Part shown: positions 41,056-49,175 of the stretch, piece after piece
Numbering within the stretch: the stretch's first letter is position 1
How the letters are laid out: every line of letters begins with the position of its first letter
Assembly: GCA_045039925.1 (NCBI GenBank)
Contig: CP108400.1
Coordinates: 5,642,001-5,706,000, forward strand
DNA from: Yinghuangia sp045039925
Lineage (GTDB): Bacteria; Actinomycetota; Actinomycetes; Streptomycetales; Streptomycetaceae
DNA length: 64,000 nt
Reading direction: 5' to 3'
Translations under genes and position numbers: made by a program
Notes under the pieces: model-generated
What the model was told of the DNA's origin: nothing
Database searches by the model: none
Seen by the model: only the letters and a program-made list of their open reading frames with translations

Positions 41056-42966
41056 ATGCGCTGGTTCGCTGGGACGAGCGGCAGCCACTCGGCGCCGCGA
41101 CCCGACCACTCGAAGGTCGTCTGGGACGGCCCCGATCCCTTGTGGCTGGTGGGTGACTGGCCGCAGGACGAAGTGCGCACCGTCACCCGCGGCCGGGACA
41201 GAATGGTCGTACTCGGCGATTGCCGGGCCACCGACGCCGAGTTGGAGGTGGGGCTCGCCGTCGCGCGCGGCGGAGGCCTGCGACATCTCACGTGCTGGCC
41301 GGGCAGCTACCACGTCGTCCTGCGGCTCGGGCGCCGCACGCTGGTGCTCGGCGACCTCGCCGGACTCCGGCAGGTCTACCACGCGCCGTTCGAGGACGGC
41401 GTCGTGTACGCCTCCCTCGCCCTCCCGCTCGCCGACCTCACCAGCGCGCGCCTGGACCACGACCTGCTGGCGGCCCGCGTACTGTGCCCGGACGTCCCGG
41501 AACTGACGGCCGGCCGCTCGCTGTTCGCGGGCGTCGAGTGTGTCGGACCGGGGCACACGATCGAGCTGACCGGCTCCAAGGTCCGGCTGCGCCTGCACGA
41601 ACAAGGCGCCGCACCCCTCGACTTCCCGGCCGCCGCCGCGGCGCTGCGCGAGGCGCTGACCGCCGCCGTGGACCGCCGCGTCGGAGCCGCCGCGAAGGCG
41701 GGGACCGACCTGTCGGGCGGGCGCGACTCGACCGTCCTCTCGCTCCTGGCGGCGCGTGCCGCGCAGCACGAAGTCGTCGCCGTGACCTGGGCGGACCCGA
41801 GCGCGCGCGACGACGTCGAGTACGCCTCGCAGGTCGCCACCAAGTCGGCCCGCCTGCGGCACCTGCTCGTTCCCGCGGACGCGGACTGCCTGCCGTACAC
41901 GCGGCTGATCGACGCGTTCGACACGCCGCCGGTCCCGGACGACCCGGCGTCGCCGCTGGTCACCGTGGCGCGCACGCTGCGGCATCTGGCGGCCGCCCGC
42001 GACGCGGGCATCGACGTGCACCTCACCGGCTACGGCGGCGACGCGGTGCTCGGCACGCCGCTCGCCTACCTCGCCGACCTCGCGATGGACCGCCACCCTG
42101 TCGCCGCGATGCGGCACGCCCGGGCGTGGGCGCGGGTCGCGGGCGTGCGGCCGGGCGATCTGGCCGCGGCGGCCCGCCGCGTCGGGCGTACCGGATTCGA
42201 CCAGGCGCTCGTCGGGCTGGCCGAGGTGCTCGAGGCCGACGAACCCGGCGTGCCGGCCGGGGGAATGGACGCCCTCGTCAACTGGGTCGCCCCCGGTCCC
42301 ACTCTCGTGTGGGCCGGCATGGACGCCCGGCGCAGCGTCGCGTCGGCACTGCGGGGGTACGCCGAGGAGGCCGCCGCGGACACCTCCGCGCTCCGCGCCG
42401 ACCCGTCCGTCCACCGCAGGCCCGGCGACCGCGCGTCGTGGGTCTCGGTGCGGCGCGCGGCGGACCGGCACCGGGTGATGGAGCAGATCGCGGACGGCAG
42501 CGGGGTCCGGATGCGGGCGCCGTACCTGGACAACGCCGTGGTCCGGGCCGGTCTCGCGCTGCCCGCGTGGGCGCGCGGACGCGGCGACGGGCCGCGCACG
42601 CTCCTGCACACCGCCGTCGAGGGCCTGGTGCCGCGCTCGGCGCTGTCGCGCACCGGCAAGGGCGACTACACGCGTTCGGAGATCCGGGGCCTGCGCCGCA
42701 ACGCCGCGGACCTGCGGGACCTGTTCGCGGCGCCGCTGCTGGCCGAGGTCGGCATCCTCGACACCGCCGCGGTCCGTGCGGCACTGGACCGGGCGACAAG
42801 GCCGGTGCTCGGCAAGGGCGGCAGCGGCGGCGACCCGGGCGAACTGCTGGGCGGATTCGCCGATGTCGTGGGTGCCGAGCTGTGGCTGCGCGGGGTCGCC
42901 GCGGGCCGGGCCACGCGCTGGGGAACGGCCGCGACGGCGGGCAGCGTGATCGCGGCGGTCGCCTGA
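41056..42966 (+). CDS. asparagine synthase-like protein related to lasso peptide cyclases
   Basis: 636 residues from ATG at 41056 with AGGGGGAT upstream. The N-terminal glutaminase-like half starts 'MRWFAGTSG', with no catalytic Cys at position 2, and contains 'WPGSYHVVLRLGRRTLVLGDLAGLRQVYH'. The synthetase half has the PP-loop 'DLSGGRDSTVLSLLAARA' near 230 and 'RMRAPYLDNAVVRAGLALP' later. Loss of the glutaminase Cys and the 'RWFAG' start are features shared with lasso macrocyclases. No leader-binding protein, protease or precursor peptide gene was found within 2 kb. It may be an orphan ATP-dependent amide-forming enzyme acting on a substrate made elsewhere. Confidence 0.78.
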   Translation: MRWFAGTSGSHSAPRPDHSKVVWDGPDPLWLVGDWPQDEVRTVTRGRDRMVVLGDCRATDAELEVGLAVARGGGLRHLTCWPGSYHVVLRLGRRTLVLGDLAGLRQVYHAPFEDGVVYASLALPLADLTSARLDHDLLAARVLCPDVPELTAGRSLFAGVECVGPGHTIELTGSKVRLRLHEQGAAPLDFPAAAAALREALTAAVDRRVGAAAKAGTDLSGGRDSTVLSLLAARAAQHEVVAVTWADPSARDDVEYASQVATKSARLRHLLVPADADCLPYTRLIDAFDTPPVPDDPASPLVTVARTLRHLAAARDAGIDVHLTGYGGDAVLGTPLAYLADLAMDRHPVAAMRHARAWARVAGVRPGDLAAAARRVGRTGFDQALVGLAEVLEADEPGVPAGGMDALVNWVAPGPTLVWAGMDARRSVASALRGYAEEAAADTSALRADPSVHRRPGDRASWVSVRRAADRHRVMEQIADGSGVRMRAPYLDNAVVRAGLALPAWARGRGDGPRTLLHTAVEGLVPRSALSRTGKGDYTRSEIRGLRRNAADLRDLFAAPLLAEVGILDTAAVRAALDRATRPVLGKGGSGGDPGELLGGFADVVGAELWLRGVAAGRATRWGTAATAGSVIAAVA

Positions 42967-42994
42967 CCCCGGCCGACGGGACCGGAACGCTGCT

Positions 42995-43079
42995 TTACGT
43001 CTTCAACCGGCTCACGTCTTCAACCGGCTCGCGTCTCCACCCGGCTTACGTTTTCAACCGGCCTGCGTCTTCAGCCGGC
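42995..43079. repeat. five 17-base tandem repeats over the end of the ECF sigma gene
   Basis: Five units of exactly 17 bases, like TTACGTCTTCAACCGGC, at 42995, 43012, 43029, 43046 and 43063. The last ones lie inside the coding end of the sigma gene (stop 43056-43054, minus strand) and the first three lie beyond it. Confidence 0.85.
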
Positions 43080-44277
43080 TTGCCCGGGCTTCGAGGTAGC
43101 GCTGTTCGGCGATGCTCGCGGTGGCTTTGGCGGCGCGGCGGTAGTTCTCGTACGCGCCCGCCGTGTCACCGGTCTTCTCCAGCAGGTGCGCGCGTACGGA
43201 GAGCAGCCGGTGGTGGCCGGCCATCCGCGCGTCGTCGTCCAGCGTGGCCAGCAGCGCCAGCGCGGCTTCGGGGCCCTCGGTCTCGGCGAGTGCGATCGCG
43301 CGGTTGAGGGTCACCATCGGGTTCGGCGCGATCCGCTCCAGGATCAGGTAGAGGGCGTGCACCTGACGCCAGTTGGTCTCCTCGGCCCTGGCCGCGTCGG
43401 CGTGCGTGGCGGCGATGGCGGCCTGCAACTGGTACGGCCCGAGCGCCGGTCCGGCCAGCGATGTCTTGACCAACTCGGCGCCCTCGTCGAGTAGTTCGCG
43501 GTCCCATCGGGTGCGGTCCTGCTCGTCCAGCGGCACCAGGTCGCCGGCTTCGTCGGTGCGCGTGTCGCGGCGGGCGTGGGTGAGCAGCATCAGCGCGAGC
43601 AGCCCGGTCACCTCGGTGTCCTCGGGCAGTTGCGCATGCACCGTCCTGGTCAGCCGGATCGCCTCGCGCGCGAGGTCGACGCGGTGCAGCTGGCTGCCCG
43701 AGGAAGCGGTGTAGCCCTCGTTGAAGATCAGGTAGAGCACGTGCAGGACGACGCGCAGCCGCTCCTCGCGCTCGGCGCCCTCCGGCAGCGCGAACGTGCT
43801 GCCGGCCGCCTTCACGCGCTGCTTGGCCCGGCTGATCCGGGCCGCCATCGTGGCCTCCGGCACCAGGAACGCCCGGGCGATCTCGGCGGTGGTCAGGCCG
43901 CCGACCGCGCGCAGGGTCAGGGCGGTCTGCGAGGCGGCGGTCAGCGTCGGATGGCAGCACAGGAACAGCAGGACGAGCGTGTCGTCGGTGTCCGGCACGT
44001 TCTCGGGCGGCACCTCGGCGGCCGTCGCCACCTCGCGCTCGCGGCGCGCGTGGTCGCTGCGCATCTGGTCGACGAGCCGCCGGGAGGCGACCGTGACCAG
44101 CCAGCCGCGGGGGTTGTCCGGCACGCCGTCGGCCGGCCACTGCACCGCGGCGGCCAGGACGGCCTCCTGGACGGCGTCCTCGCAGCCCTCGAATTGGCCG
44201 TGCCGGCGTACCAGCAGGCCGAGGACCTGCGGCGTGAGCTCACGCAGCAGGTCCTCGATGCCCGGTTGTCCTGTCAC
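43054..44277 (-). CDS. ECF RNA polymerase sigma factor with SnoaL/TPR-like C-terminal extension (ECF42 type)
   Basis: 407 residues from GTG at 44277, overlapping the YCII gene stop (GTGA). Sigma-70 region 2 ('LVRRHGQFEGCEDAVQEAVLAAAVQWPADGVPDNPRGWLVTVASRRLVDQMRSD') and region 4 ('LTLRAVGGLTTAEIARAFLVPEATMAARISRAKQRVK') are followed by a helical C-terminal domain of about 200 residues (DUF6596-like, 'YLIFNEGYTASSG'). This architecture and the neighbouring YCII (DGPF) protein define ECF42-type sigma factors, which lack a classical anti-sigma. The extension is thought to set activity. The DNA end overlaps 17-base repeats. Confidence 0.9.
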   Translation of the reverse strand: MTGQPGIEDLLRELTPQVLGLLVRRHGQFEGCEDAVQEAVLAAAVQWPADGVPDNPRGWLVTVASRRLVDQMRSDHARREREVATAAEVPPENVPDTDDTLVLLFLCCHPTLTAASQTALTLRAVGGLTTAEIARAFLVPEATMAARISRAKQRVKAAGSTFALPEGAEREERLRVVLHVLYLIFNEGYTASSGSQLHRVDLAREAIRLTRTVHAQLPEDTEVTGLLALMLLTHARRDTRTDEAGDLVPLDEQDRTRWDRELLDEGAELVKTSLAGPALGPYQLQAAIAATHADAARAEETNWRQVHALYLILERIAPNPMVTLNRAIALAETEGPEAALALLATLDDDARMAGHHRLLSVRAHLLEKTGDTAGAYENYRRAAKATASIAEQRYLEARASRLKTQAG

Positions 44278-44645
44278 GCCTCCAATTGTCCGTCGGAGAA
44301 CATGACCTGGCGCACCTCGATCCCCAGCCCCTGGATCGCGGCGTCCGGGATCTGCGCCGCGATGGCGATCGCGCGCTCCTTGTCCTCGACGTCGACCAGG
44401 TAGAAGCCGCCCAGGTACTCCTTGGACTCCAGGAACGGGCCGTCGGTCACCACCGGCTGCCCGTTGCGCACCGACACCACGGCGGCCTGCGACGGGTCGA
44501 CGAGCGCCTGCGTGGTGAGCAGCTCGCCGGACTCCTTGAGCGCCGTGAGCAGCCTGCCGTGGCCCTCGCCGATGGCCGCCTTCTCGTCGTCGGTCAGCGC
44601 GTCCAGGACCGCCGGGTTGATGTGCATGCTGATCAGGAACTGCAT
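44274..44645 (-). CDS. YCII family (DGPF-domain) protein
   Basis: 123 residues from ATG at 44645 with GAGGAG upstream. The YCII pattern is 'FLISMHINPAVLDALTDDEKAAIGEGHGRLLTALKESGELLTTQALVDPSQ', with the DGPF motif in 'VVTDGPFLESKEYLGGFYLVDV' and 'IPDAAIQGLGIEVRQVM' at the end. It is the first gene of the ECF42 operon and translationally coupled to the sigma gene. The two proteins usually occur together and the YCII protein is suspected to take part in the response controlled by the sigma factor. Confidence 0.92.
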   Translation of the reverse strand: MQFLISMHINPAVLDALTDDEKAAIGEGHGRLLTALKESGELLTTQALVDPSQAAVVSVRNGQPVVTDGPFLESKEYLGGFYLVDVEDKERAIAIAAQIPDAAIQGLGIEVRQVMFSDGQLEA

Positions 44646-44869
44646 CTCGATGCTCCTCGTGGACCGCGGGCCCCGGTTTCGGGACCCTTCGCGAGGTGGT
44701 CGGAGCCGGCGCCGCCGTCTTGACATCCCCGAGCCCCGGTTCCCGAAAATTCTCCAACTTATGAGTTGTGGCACCGTGCCGCCGCCCCGCCGCGGACGCG
44801 TGTGGCGGGGCACCGTTCCGCGGCCATCTCTTGATCCAGTCTTGCTCCGGACCCCCCGCGCGCCTAGCA

Positions 44870-44887
44870 TCCGACCAGAGAGTCGGA
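44870..44887. promoter_or_regulatory. inverted repeat upstream of the acyl-CoA operon, possible TetR operator
   Basis: TCCGAC-cagaga-GTCGGA, 22 bases before the TetR start at 44909. A second 10-base palindrome (ACCCATGGGT) follows at 44894-44903. Autoregulation by TetR is likely. Confidence 0.45.
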
Positions 44888-44908
44888 ATTCCTACCCATG
44901 GGTTGACG

Positions 44909-45697
44909 ATGGCGCCACGCAACAAGCTGATGCGCGACGAGATCCGCGGTACCGCGACGCGGTTGTTCGGCGTGCGCGGCATCGGCGCCGTCACGCTCCA
45001 GGAGATCGCGGACGAGCTCGGGGTCTCCAAGGCCGCGCTGTACCACTACTTCCCGAACAAGGAAGCGCTGGTCCGGGCGATCTTCGAGGATTGGGCGCGG
45101 GTGGGGTTCGACCGGATCTCGGCGGTCGTCGTCCTCGCCGAGCCGGCGTCCGTACGCCTGCGCCGCATGATCGAGCTCCACGTGCTCGGCCTCACGCGCG
45201 ACCTCGACCTCTACCGGCTCGGGTTCCGCGACGAGGACCAGCTCCCGGACAGCGCCCGCGAGGTCTTCGACAAGTTCAAGCGCGACATCGACACCGCGGT
45301 GCGCACGGTCATCCGCGAGGGCGTCGCCGACGGCGAGTTCATGGCGGTCGACCCGAAGATCGCCGGGTTCGCCGCGATCGGCATGTGCAACTGGATGTTC
45401 AAGTGGTACCGCCCCGACGGCGAGTACCGTGCCGAGGAACTCGCCGCCATGCTCGCCCGGTTCGCGCTGGGCGGGCTGCTGCGCCGCGACCCCGCGCGCG
45501 CCGCGGACCAGGGCGGCGCGCTCGACCGCGCGGCACTCATCGCCGAGATGGCCGCGGACCTCCAGCGCGAGGTCGACACGCTGCGCGCGGCGGCCGCGCA
45601 CCCGGCGCAGGCGGCCGGCCCGAGCCGGCCCGTCCCGTCGACCGAGGCGTCCGAGCCTTCCGAGTCATCCGAGCCCAGGCAGGGGGAGCAGTCATGA
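44909..45697 (+). CDS. TetR family regulator of the acyl-CoA operon
   Basis: 262 residues from ATG at 44909. The helix-turn-helix is 'VTLQEIADELGVSKAALYHYFPNKEAL' (about 30-56). A ligand domain follows and a long tail rich in Ala, Ser, Pro and Glu. The ATG of the acyl-CoA dehydrogenase overlaps its stop codon (ATGA), so it is the first gene of the operon it probably controls, with an acyl-CoA as likely ligand. The upstream inverted repeat is a good candidate site. Confidence 0.9.
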   Translation: MAPRNKLMRDEIRGTATRLFGVRGIGAVTLQEIADELGVSKAALYHYFPNKEALVRAIFEDWARVGFDRISAVVVLAEPASVRLRRMIELHVLGLTRDLDLYRLGFRDEDQLPDSAREVFDKFKRDIDTAVRTVIREGVADGEFMAVDPKIAGFAAIGMCNWMFKWYRPDGEYRAEELAAMLARFALGGLLRRDPARAADQGGALDRAALIAEMAADLQREVDTLRAAAAHPAQAAGPSRPVPSTEASEPSESSEPRQGEQS

Positions 45698-46839
45698 GGG
45701 ACCGTCATCTCGACCCCGAGCACATCGCGTTCCGGGAGAGCGTGCGGGAGTTCGTCCGCCGCGAGATCACGCCGTACCACGAGGAGTGGGAGAAGGCCGG
45801 GATCGTCGACCGCGAGCTGTGGCTCAAGGCCGGCAAGCAGGGCCTGCTGGGCATAGACGTGGACGAGGAGTACGGGGGCGGCGGCGTACGGGACTTCCGC
45901 TACCTGGCCGCCATCTCCGAGGAGATCGTGCGCGCCGGTGCCAGCGGCGTCGGCTTCGGCCTGCACAACGAGGTCGTCGCGCCGTACCTGAACGACCTGG
46001 CCACCGAGGAGCAAAAGGGCCGCTGGATGCCGGGCTTCTGCTCCGGGGAGATCATCACCGCGATCGCCATGACCGAACCCGGCGCGGGCAGCGACCTGCA
46101 AGGCATCCGGACCACCGCGGTGCGCGACGGCGACCACTGGGTCCTCAACGGCGCCAAGACGTTCATCACCAACGGCATCAACGCCGACCTGGTGGTCGTG
46201 GTCGCCAGGACCGACACCGAGGCCAAGGCCAGCAAGGGCACGAGCCTGCTGATGGTCGAGCGCGGCATGGCCGGCTTCGAGCGCGGCCGCAACCTCGACA
46301 AGATCGGCCTCAAGGCGCAGGACACCGCCGAACTCTTCTTCAACGACGTGCGCGTGCCGGCGAACAACCTGCTCGGCGAGGTCGACAAGGGCTTCTACCA
46401 CCTGATGCACAACCTGCCGCAGGAGCGCCTGGGCATCGCGGTGGCCGCGGTGGCGGGGGCCGAGGCGGTGTTCGAGAGCACCCTGGAGTACTGCAAGACG
46501 CGCACCGCGTTCGGGCAGGCCATCGGCGGATTCCAGAACACCCGCTTCGAACTCGCCGAGATGGCCACGGAACTCGACATCGCCCGCACGTACCTCGACG
46601 ACTGCATCATGCGGCACGTCGACGGCGAACTCGACGCCGTGCAGGCCTCCAAGGCCAAGTGGTGGACGACTGACCTGCAGAAGCGCGTGGTCGACCGCTG
46701 CCTGCAACTGCACGGCGGCTACGGCTACATGATGGAGTACCCGGTCGCCAAGGCCTTCATCGACAGCCGCGTGCAGGCCATCTACGGCGGCACCAACGAG
46801 ATCATGAAGGAGATCATCGGCCGCTCGCTCGGCGTGTGA
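45694..46839 (+). CDS. acyl-CoA dehydrogenase
   Basis: 381 residues from ATG at 45694 with GGGGGAG upstream, overlapping the TetR stop. Standard ACAD features: 'ITAIAMTEPGAGSDLQGIRTTAVRDGDHWVLNGAKTFITNG' (FAD and substrate binding), 'RTAFGQAIGGFQNTRFELAEM' and the C-terminal 'AIYGGTNEIMKEIIGRSL' with the catalytic Glu. It catalyses alpha,beta-dehydrogenation of an acyl-CoA, with electrons to an electron-transfer flavoprotein. Chain-length preference cannot be read from sequence. Confidence 0.93.
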   Translation: MRDRHLDPEHIAFRESVREFVRREITPYHEEWEKAGIVDRELWLKAGKQGLLGIDVDEEYGGGGVRDFRYLAAISEEIVRAGASGVGFGLHNEVVAPYLNDLATEEQKGRWMPGFCSGEIITAIAMTEPGAGSDLQGIRTTAVRDGDHWVLNGAKTFITNGINADLVVVVARTDTEAKASKGTSLLMVERGMAGFERGRNLDKIGLKAQDTAELFFNDVRVPANNLLGEVDKGFYHLMHNLPQERLGIAVAAVAGAEAVFESTLEYCKTRTAFGQAIGGFQNTRFELAEMATELDIARTYLDDCIMRHVDGELDAVQASKAKWWTTDLQKRVVDRCLQLHGGYGYMMEYPVAKAFIDSRVQAIYGGTNEIMKEIIGRSLGV

Positions 46840-47000
46840 GTTCGGACGATCCGAGGCGAGGTGTGCGGCCGTGGGTCTTCAAGGTTCGGGGCGTGTCCAC
46901 GACGATGCTTACCGTTGGTTGGTATCCGGCGGCACGAGTACGGCGCGCCGAAGTCCGCGCCCCGTCCCCGAGGTCTCCGGCCGGGCAGGGAGGTGCCGGC

Positions 47001-47774
47001 GTGGAGCACGCGCGCAACCTGCTGGCGGCGCTGTGGCGGGCCGCCGACCACTGGCCCGAACGCATGGCCGCGCACTGGCGGGACCCCGCCGGACACACGG
47101 AACGCTCGCTCACCTGGCGCGAGTTGGAGGACCGGGTGGTCGCGGTGGCGGCCGGGCTCATGGCCGGCGGCGTACTCCCGGGGGACCGCATCGGGGTCAT
47201 GGTCAGACCGTGTGTCGAGTGGACCGTGCTCGACCTCGCGGTGCTGGCCGCCGGTGCCGCGACGGTGCCCATGCCGCCCGGCCAGGGCGTCGCGGCGTGC
47301 CACCGCGCGCTGCGGGGTACGGCACCGCGGATGGTGTTCGTCGAAAGCGGCGGCGACGCGATGACGGTGGCCCGCGCGACCGGCGGCGCGGCGGACCCGC
47401 CGCAGGAGATGTTCGTGCTGAGGGAAGGCGGTCTGGAGGTGCTCACGTCGTGGGCGGTGCCGCGCGACCGCGCCGCGGTGCGCCCGTACGCCGAGCGCGT
47501 CACCACCTCCACCGTCGCCCTGTTCGACCGCGGCGCGGCGGCCGAGACACACGGCCCCGCACGGCCCATGACGCACGGCGAAGTGGGCCGGGCCGCGCTG
47601 CGGCTGGGCGCGCTCCTCGGCGTGTCGGGACCGGGACGCATCCCCGGACCCGCGGTGACGGTCGGCCCGCTGCACCGGCTGCTCCCGCACCTCATGCAGT
47701 TCGCCGCGCTGGAGGCGGGCCGTTCGCTGGCCTTCTCCCGACGCGCGGCACGCCCGTACGCCGCGGCCGGCTAG
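47001..47774 (+). CDS. degenerate half of an AMP-dependent acyl-CoA synthetase
   Basis: 257 residues from GTG at 47001 with GGGAGG seven bases upstream; an earlier in-frame GTG at 46836 overlaps the ACAD stop. The N-terminus resembles long-chain acyl-CoA synthetases ('AAHWRDPAGHTERSLTWRELEDRVVAVAAGLMAGGVLPGDRIGVMV'). Where the P-loop TSGTTGxPKG should be, the sequence reads 'STVALFDRGAAAETHGP', and the C-terminal lid domain is missing. 'PLHRLLPHLMQFAALEAGRSLAFS' still matches the next conserved block. It cannot adenylate by the usual mechanism. It may be a degraded relic or a binding/regulatory pseudoenzyme; the frame is intact, which favours the latter. Confidence 0.7.
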   Translation: MEHARNLLAALWRAADHWPERMAAHWRDPAGHTERSLTWRELEDRVVAVAAGLMAGGVLPGDRIGVMVRPCVEWTVLDLAVLAAGAATVPMPPGQGVAACHRALRGTAPRMVFVESGGDAMTVARATGGAADPPQEMFVLREGGLEVLTSWAVPRDRAAVRPYAERVTTSTVALFDRGAAAETHGPARPMTHGEVGRAALRLGALLGVSGPGRIPGPAVTVGPLHRLLPHLMQFAALEAGRSLAFSRRAARPYAAAG

Positions 47775-47867
47775 CGCGGTGGTCACAGATGTGGAAGCGC
47801 AGCTAGCCCGCCCGGTCGCCGCGGGCACTCGACCGACCAGCACCGATGACGCGAGGGGATGGGCACG

Positions 47868-49175
47868 ATGGCCTGGGACTTCTCCACCGAGCCGGAGTTC
47901 GAGGAGCAGTTGGAGTGGATGCGCGGATTCGTCCGCGACGAGATCTGCCCACTCGAGACGCTCGAACTCGACGACGCCACACTGGCCGCGGTGCTGGCAC
48001 CGCTGAAAGAGGAGGTCAAGGCCCGCGGCCTGTGGGCCGCCCACCTGCCGCCGGACCTGGGCGGGCAGGGCTTCGGCCAGGTCCGCCTCGGGCTCATGCA
48101 CGAGATCCTCGGCCGCACGCCCTACGGCCCGGTGGCGTTCGGCAACAACGCGCCCGACTCCGGCAACGCCGAACTGCTCGCGCACGGCATCGCCGCGTCG
48201 GGGCGCGACTGGCACCGCGAGAAGTGGCTGGAACCGCTGCTCGACGGACGCATCCGCAGCGCCTTCTCGATGACCGAGCGCGACACCGCGGGCTCCGACC
48301 CGACGCTGCTCGCCACCCGCGCGGTGCGGCACGGCGACGAATGGGTCATCGACGGCCACAAGTGGTTCACGTCCAACGGCTCGGTCGCGGACATCCTGCT
48401 CGTCATGGTGGTCACCGACCCCGAGGCCAACCCGCACAGCCGCGCCTCGATGATCGTGGTGCCGGCCGACACCCCCGGCGTCGAGGTCGTGCGCGACGTG
48501 GCGACGCTGGAGGACCCGGGCCGCACCGACCGCTTCCACGGGTTCGGCGGCCACGCGGAGATCCGCTACCACTCGGTGCGGGTGCCGTACGAGAACCTGA
48601 TCGGCCACGAGGGCGACGGCTTCAAGCTCGCCCAGCTCCGGCTCGGCCCGGGCCGCATCCACCACTGCATGCGCTGGCTCGGCCAGGCCGAACGCGCCAT
48701 GGACATGCTGTGCGAGCGGGCGCTGTCGCGGTACGCGCACGGCTCGCTGCTCGCCGAGAAGCAGACCGTGCAGAACTGGATCGCGGACTCGTACGCGGGC
48801 ATCCAGGCCGCCCGCCTGATGACGCTGCACGCCGCCTGGCGCATGGACAACGAGGGCGCGGCCGCGGCCCGCGTCGACATCTCCGCCATCAAGTTCTTCG
48901 GCGCGCAGGTGCTCTACGACGTGATCGACCGCGCCGTCCAGATCCACGGTTCGCTGGGCTTCTCCACCGACCTGCCGTTGGAGCAGATGTACCGGTACGC
49001 GCGCGCCGCCCGCATCTACGACGGCCCCGACGAGGTGCACCGCGTCAGCGTCGCCCGGCAGGTGCTGCGCAACCACCGGCCCGCCGAGGTGCCGACCGAA
49101 CACGTGCCCACGCGCCGCGAGGAAGCCCGCAAGAAGTTCGCCGCCCTGCTCGACGCCCCGGAGGCCCAGGCGTGA
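47868..49175 (+). CDS. acyl-CoA dehydrogenase, ACAD10/11-like
   Basis: 435 residues. The ATG at 47868 has GAGGGG nine bases upstream; an ATG at 47859 would place that site too close. Typical features include 'FSMTERDTAGSDPTLLATRAVRHGDEWVIDGHKWFTSNG', 'RGRIHHCMRWLGQAERAMDML'-like motifs (actual GPGRIHHCMRW) and 'YDGPDEVHRVSVARQVL' at the C-terminus, the signature of the ACAD10/11 group. These often act with an aminoglycoside phosphotransferase-like partner, which is the next gene here. The substrate may be an unusual or 4-hydroxy acyl-CoA. Confidence 0.92.
   Translation: MAWDFSTEPEFEEQLEWMRGFVRDEICPLETLELDDATLAAVLAPLKEEVKARGLWAAHLPPDLGGQGFGQVRLGLMHEILGRTPYGPVAFGNNAPDSGNAELLAHGIAASGRDWHREKWLEPLLDGRIRSAFSMTERDTAGSDPTLLATRAVRHGDEWVIDGHKWFTSNGSVADILLVMVVTDPEANPHSRASMIVVPADTPGVEVVRDVATLEDPGRTDRFHGFGGHAEIRYHSVRVPYENLIGHEGDGFKLAQLRLGPGRIHHCMRWLGQAERAMDMLCERALSRYAHGSLLAEKQTVQNWIADSYAGIQAARLMTLHAAWRMDNEGAAAARVDISAIKFFGAQVLYDVIDRAVQIHGSLGFSTDLPLEQMYRYARAARIYDGPDEVHRVSVARQVLRNHRPAEVPTEHVPTRREEARKKFAALLDAPEAQA

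Noticed and set aside
40961..42966. Full lasso peptide gene cluster
   Set aside because: Only the cyclase-like gene is present; no precursor, leader-binding or protease gene was found in the flanking regions.
42995..43079. CRISPR-like array
   Set aside because: The 17-base units are directly adjacent with no spacers and no cas genes are nearby.
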